Below are positions 5,707 to 8,161 of a stretch of 8,161 bases of DNA, piece by piece. How positions within the stretch are numbered: position 1 is the stretch's first letter; every line of letters starts with the position of its first letter. The stretch comes from Bacteroidaceae bacterium. GTDB taxonomy: Bacteria; Bacteroidota; Bacteroidia; Bacteroidales; Bacteroidaceae. Below the pieces are notes generated by a model. The model saw only the letters and a list, made by a program, of their open reading frames with translations, searched no databases and was not told the DNA's origin. The stretch is from positions 9,842 to 18,002 of the forward strand of contig JABUUG010000043.1 of assembly GCA_021443285.1 (NCBI GenBank), in the 5' to 3' direction. Position numbers and translations under genes: made by a program.

Positions 5707-6216
5707 CTATATCAGCCCTTCGGGGAGGTTCATTGCGATGGAGTGTTCATCGTGGTTGATGTCTTCAATCCACTCTTCCGCCACGGGGATAAGTATCTCG
5801 CCGCGCCCTTTCCTTGCGGGCGAGAGCTCGAATAGGTAGTTCTCTGTCGAGGTGTCGATGTTCGTTATGGTGCCTATTAGCCTGCCTTTTGCGGTGATTG
5901 TATAGCCAACGAGCTGGCTCCATGTGTATTCGCCGCTCTCTTCCGCCTCGGCACGCGAGAAATATACGTCGCAGTTGGTTAATGTCTGCGCCTTTTCCTT
6001 TGTGTCCACGCCCTCAAATTTCACGAGTGCGCTCTCTTCGCCACGGAAACGGTACTCCTCGAAGAAGAACGGCACGAGCAGTCCGTCTATGAGAATCATG
6101 ACGTGCTCTGCGTCTGTGCGGTCGAACACGTCGTCGGTGAACGTCATCTGCACCTCGCCGTTTATGCCGTGCGGCCTGCCTATCCTGCCTATCTTGTAGA
6201 AGTCTGCGATGTTCAT
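5707..6216 (-). CDS. rimM: 16S rRNA processing / 30S maturation factor RimM
   Basis: RimM binds ribosomal protein S19 and assists late maturation of the 30S head and 16S rRNA processing. The 169-residue protein has the N-terminal RimM domain (about 5-88) starting with IGRIGRPHGINGEV (9-22), the family signature, and a C-terminal PRC-barrel domain (about 95-168) ending in ILIPVAEEWIEDI and MNLPEGLI, typical closing motifs. Length is normal. Its ATG overlaps the murA stop as ATGA (6213-6216), indicating translational coupling to murA. In many proteobacteria rimM lies with rpsP and trmD instead; pairing with murA and a DUF4290 gene is, to my knowledge, a Bacteroidetes arrangement. Confidence 0.95.
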   Translation of the reverse strand: MNIADFYKIGRIGRPHGINGEVQMTFTDDVFDRTDAEHVMILIDGLLVPFFFEEYRFRGEESALVKFEGVDTKEKAQTLTNCDVYFSRAEAEESGEYTWSQLVGYTITAKGRLIGTITNIDTSTENYLFELSPARKGRGEILIPVAEEWIEDINHDEHSIAMNLPEGLI

Positions 6217-7529
6217 TTCGTGCGTGTTATGTGGGCTCCGAGCGCGTTCAGTCGTGCCTCTATGTTCTCATAGCCGCGGTCTATCTGTGCTATGTTGGCG
6301 ATGGTAGATGTGCCTTCCGCGCTGAGGGCTGCTATGAGCAGGGCGATACCTGCTCGTATGTCGGGACTCGTCATGCGCTGTGCGCGCAGCTTCTTCTGGT
6401 GGTCGTGGCCTACAACCACTGCGCGGTGTGGGTCGCACAGTATAATCTGCGCCCCCATGTCTATCAGCTTGTCCACGAAGAACAGGCGGCTCTCGAACAT
6501 CTTCTGGTGGAACAGCACACTGCCGCGGGCCTGTGTCGCCACAACGAGCAGCACCGATATGAGGTCTGGCGTCAGTCCCGGCCACGGCGCATCGCTGATT
6601 GTCATTATAGTGCCGTCTATGAACGACTCCACGAGGTAGTGGTGTTGTTCTGGTATGAAGAGGTCGTCGTCCACCTCCTCTATCCTTATGCCCAGCCGGC
6701 GGAAGGTGTCCACGATGTTCCCGAGGTTCTTTATCGACACGTTCTCTATCCTTATGCCCTTGCCGACCATTGCCGCCATTCCGATGAACGAGCCCACCTC
6801 AATCATGTCGGGCAGCACCATGTGGTCTGTGCCGTGCAGTTCCTCCACGCCCTCTATGGTCAGGAGGTTGGAGGATATGCCGGAAATCTTCGCGCCCATC
6901 TTGTTCAGCATACGGCAGAGCTGCTGTATGTATGGCTCACAGGCGGCATTGTATATGGTGGTGGTGCCTTCTGCCAGCACAGCCGCCATTATCACGTTTG
7001 CCGTACCCGTAACCGACGCCTCGTCGAGCAGGGTGTATGCGCCCTTCAGCCGCTTGTCTCCAGGAGCGTGTATCTCGAAGGTGTCGTTCTCGTCGTTGTG
7101 GCGGAATGATGCGCCGAGGTTCTTGAATCCGAGGAAGTGCGTGTCGAGTCTGCGGCGACCAATCTTGTCGCCGCCGGGTTTTGCCACGACCGCCTTTCCC
7201 AGCCTTGTAAGCAGCGGGCCTATCATAAGCACACTGCCGCGCAGGGCGGAGCATTTCTTCACGAACTCCTTTGTCTCAAGATATTTCTCGTTGATGTTGG
7301 CAGCGCAGAAGCTGTAGGTGTTTGCACCACGCTTCGCCACATCTACGCCCATGTCCATGAGCAGGAGTATGAGGTTCGTTACGTCGAGTATTTTCGGGAT
7401 GTTTTCTATCACCACCGTCTCCTTTGTGAGCAGCGTTGCGCTTATTACCTGCAACGCCTCGTTTTTCGCACCTTGCGGACGGATGGTGCCTTGCAGCGGA
7501 TGACCGCCTTCTATGACGAATGACTGCAT
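6213..7529 (-). CDS. murA: UDP-N-acetylglucosamine 1-carboxyvinyltransferase
   Basis: MurA transfers the enolpyruvyl group of PEP to UDP-GlcNAc, the first committed step of peptidoglycan synthesis in the cytoplasm. The 438-residue protein is a full-length EPSP-synthase-fold enzyme. Seen are Lys22-Asn23 in QGAKNEA (substrate binding), the active-site loop PGGDKIGRRRLDTH (118-131) with Arg126 matching E. coli Arg120, Asp322 in WPGLTPDL matching Asp305, and Arg392 in DIRAGIALLIA matching Arg397. The loop residue that is Cys115 in E. coli is Asp121 here (GAC codon at 7169-7167). Asp at this site supports catalysis in other bacteria and is known to prevent alkylation by fosfomycin. The ATG at 7529 gives the canonical N-terminus. 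It follows the DUF4290 gene by 98 bp and overlaps rimM by 4 nt. Confidence 0.97.
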   Translation of the reverse strand: MQSFVIEGGHPLQGTIRPQGAKNEALQVISATLLTKETVVIENIPKILDVTNLILLLMDMGVDVAKRGANTYSFCAANINEKYLETKEFVKKCSALRGSVLMIGPLLTRLGKAVVAKPGGDKIGRRRLDTHFLGFKNLGASFRHNDENDTFEIHAPGDKRLKGAYTLLDEASVTGTANVIMAAVLAEGTTTIYNAACEPYIQQLCRMLNKMGAKISGISSNLLTIEGVEELHGTDHMVLPDMIEVGSFIGMAAMVGKGIRIENVSIKNLGNIVDTFRRLGIRIEEVDDDLFIPEQHHYLVESFIDGTIMTISDAPWPGLTPDLISVLLVVATQARGSVLFHQKMFESRLFFVDKLIDMGAQIILCDPHRAVVVGHDHQKKLRAQRMTSPDIRAGIALLIAALSAEGTSTIANIAQIDRGYENIEARLNALGAHITRTK

Positions 7530-7568
7530 AGTGGAATGTTTTTGTGAATAGGAGTGGTAATTGAAGGT

Positions 7569-7582
7569 GGGAGTTAACTCCC
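7569..7582. promoter_or_regulatory. Perfect 14-bp palindrome upstream of murA
   Basis: GGGAGTTAACTCCC is a perfect palindrome 40 bp before the murA start codon, in the 98-bp gap after the DUF4290 gene. As RNA it would make a 5-bp stem with a UUAA loop, but neither strand follows it with a T-run, so it is a poor intrinsic terminator. A second ACTCCC half-site lies at 7595-7600, allowing alternative pairing. It could be a site for a dimeric regulator or a processing hairpin. Confidence 0.45.
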
Positions 7583-7627
7583 TTGACTTCTTTTACTCCC
7601 CCAAAATCTTCCTTTAACTTCAGTTAT

Positions 7628-8161
7628 TTAATTCTTTTTCTTTTTCTTCTTGGTCTGTTTCTCCATCGCCATCACAGTCCTGTCGAACCTGAACATCGAC
7701 GGGTTGAGCTGTATCTTGCCGTTTGTCAGCCGGTAGAGATCGCTGAAGACAGTCTCTTCGCGTGCGTTGGAGTGGCCGTATTCCAAGAGCATCCGGCGCA
7801 TCTGGTTGGCTGTTTGTCGTGCCAGCTCGTCGCGTTCCGTCCCTTCGGGCATATCGGAGAGTATGGCGCACGACTCTTCCACAAGCTTCCCGTAGTGCCT
7901 TATCTTCGGCCGCCCCTGCGGGTATGGCAGCGGTTCCGGCTTCTTATCCATCGCCTTTGCCTCCTCAATGTTGAAGGGGTAGTCTATGTCGAGACGGAAA
8001 CCGCTTATGTATGCAAGGTGGTTCCACAGCTTGTGCTTGAAGTTTGCCGTCTGCTGGTCTTTCGGGAACATTGCCGCCATCGTGCGTATTATCTTGCCAG
8101 CCGCAACCTGTCGCTGCTGCCGGTCTTCTATGTTTATGGCAGTCTCCACCATTTCCTGCAC
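7628..8161 (-). CDS. DUF4290 family protein, N-terminus cut by window edge
   Basis: The 177 codons visible match the DUF4290 family of Bacteroidetes, which has no known function. The reading frame is open to the window end, and its first codon here (GTG at 8161) is best read as an internal valine: members of the family, as I recall them, begin about ten residues earlier, before the conserved EMVE-x-IEDR-like segment seen at the left. The protein is soluble, largely helical and rich in charged residues; HKLWNHLAYISGFRLDIDYPF (residues 43-63 of the visible part) looks like the conserved core. It ends in a basic tail (TKKKKKKN), possibly a nucleic-acid or membrane contact. It lies upstream of murA on the same strand, so it may head the operon with murA and rimM. 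Confidence 0.85.
   Translation of the reverse strand: MQEMVETAINIEDRQQRQVAAGKIIRTMAAMFPKDQQTANFKHKLWNHLAYISGFRLDIDYPFNIEEAKAMDKKPEPLPYPQGRPKIRHYGKLVEESCAILSDMPEGTERDELARQTANQMRRMLLEYGHSNAREETVFSDLYRLTNGKIQLNPSMFRFDRTVMAMEKQTKKKKKKN

Noticed and set aside
5572..5835. + strand frame across the rimM-kinase gap with a DVTDIPDVP-like repeat
   Set aside because: The repeated peptide is just the 9-bp DNA repeat read in frame; the frame overlaps the ends of two solid genes on the other strand and has no promoter or recognisable domain.
6231..7109. Long open frame on the + strand opposite murA
   Set aside because: It is antisense to a full, well-conserved murA; its protein is rich in His, Tyr and Val without any domain, as expected from the reverse of a high-GC coding region.
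7167..7169. MurA as an inactive paralogue because of the missing Cys
   Set aside because: Asp at this site is a known functional variant, and the other catalytic and binding residues are all present.
7602..7609. Possible - strand -7 promoter box before murA
   Set aside because: Only the TTTG core is present; the TA at the start of the consensus is missing and no -33 element lies at proper distance. murA may well be read from upstream of the DUF4290 gene.
1..8161. CRISPR arrays, tRNA or rRNA genes, IS elements, prophage or defence genes
   Set aside because: No evenly spaced repeats with spacers, no tRNA-like arms, no transposase or integrase motifs and no defence-type domains were found on either strand.

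Overview
This window looks like chromosomal DNA from a Bacteroidales bacterium, most likely Prevotella or a close relative. The reasons are the acpP-fabF-rnc and DUF4290-murA-rimM gene orders, the promoters of TTG / TAnnTTTG type, the A-rich ribosome-binding regions with no Shine-Dalgarno sequence before most genes, and the protein sequences themselves. The genus is inferred from familiarity with these families, not from a search. Almost everything here is core housekeeping. I see no phage, IS element, CRISPR array, toxin-antitoxin pair or recognisable defence system.

Left part, + strand. Positions 1-209 carry no convincing gene. They hold a promoter-like box at the very edge, an isolated strong Shine-Dalgarno-like sequence, and a 13-bp terminator hairpin, followed by a good Bacteroidetes promoter for an O-methyltransferase (210-953). 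That enzyme carries an extra low-complexity, repeat-encoded insertion. A second promoter (1014-1044) and a structured leader precede acpP (1130-1369). A long hairpin capped by a GAAA tetraloop separates acpP from fabF (1506-2774). fabF overlaps rnc (2764-3834) by 11 nt, which suggests translational coupling. AcpP carries the growing acyl chain and FabF elongates it. RNase III follows as a third gene and has a long, unusual C-terminal tail.

Right part, - strand. Read from the right edge, the order is a DUF4290 protein cut by the window edge, murA, rimM (ATGA overlap with murA), a 121-bp gap with a degenerate 9-bp tandem repeat, a pyridoxal/pyridoxamine-kinase-like protein, and a Gate-domain membrane protein joined to the kinase by a TGATG stop-start overlap. 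No recognisable internal promoter was found, so this may be one transcript. It runs head-on into rnc with only 6 bp between the two stop codons. MurA has Asp instead of Cys in the active-site loop, the substitution tied to natural fosfomycin insensitivity.

The points most worth a second look are the possible short RNA at the left edge, the in-frame repeat and hairpin insertion in the methyltransferase, the acpP/fabF intercistronic hairpin, the kinase-membrane protein pair, the 9-bp repeat array, MurA Asp121, and the RNase III active-site Asn and tail. None of these amounts to a clearly new system.
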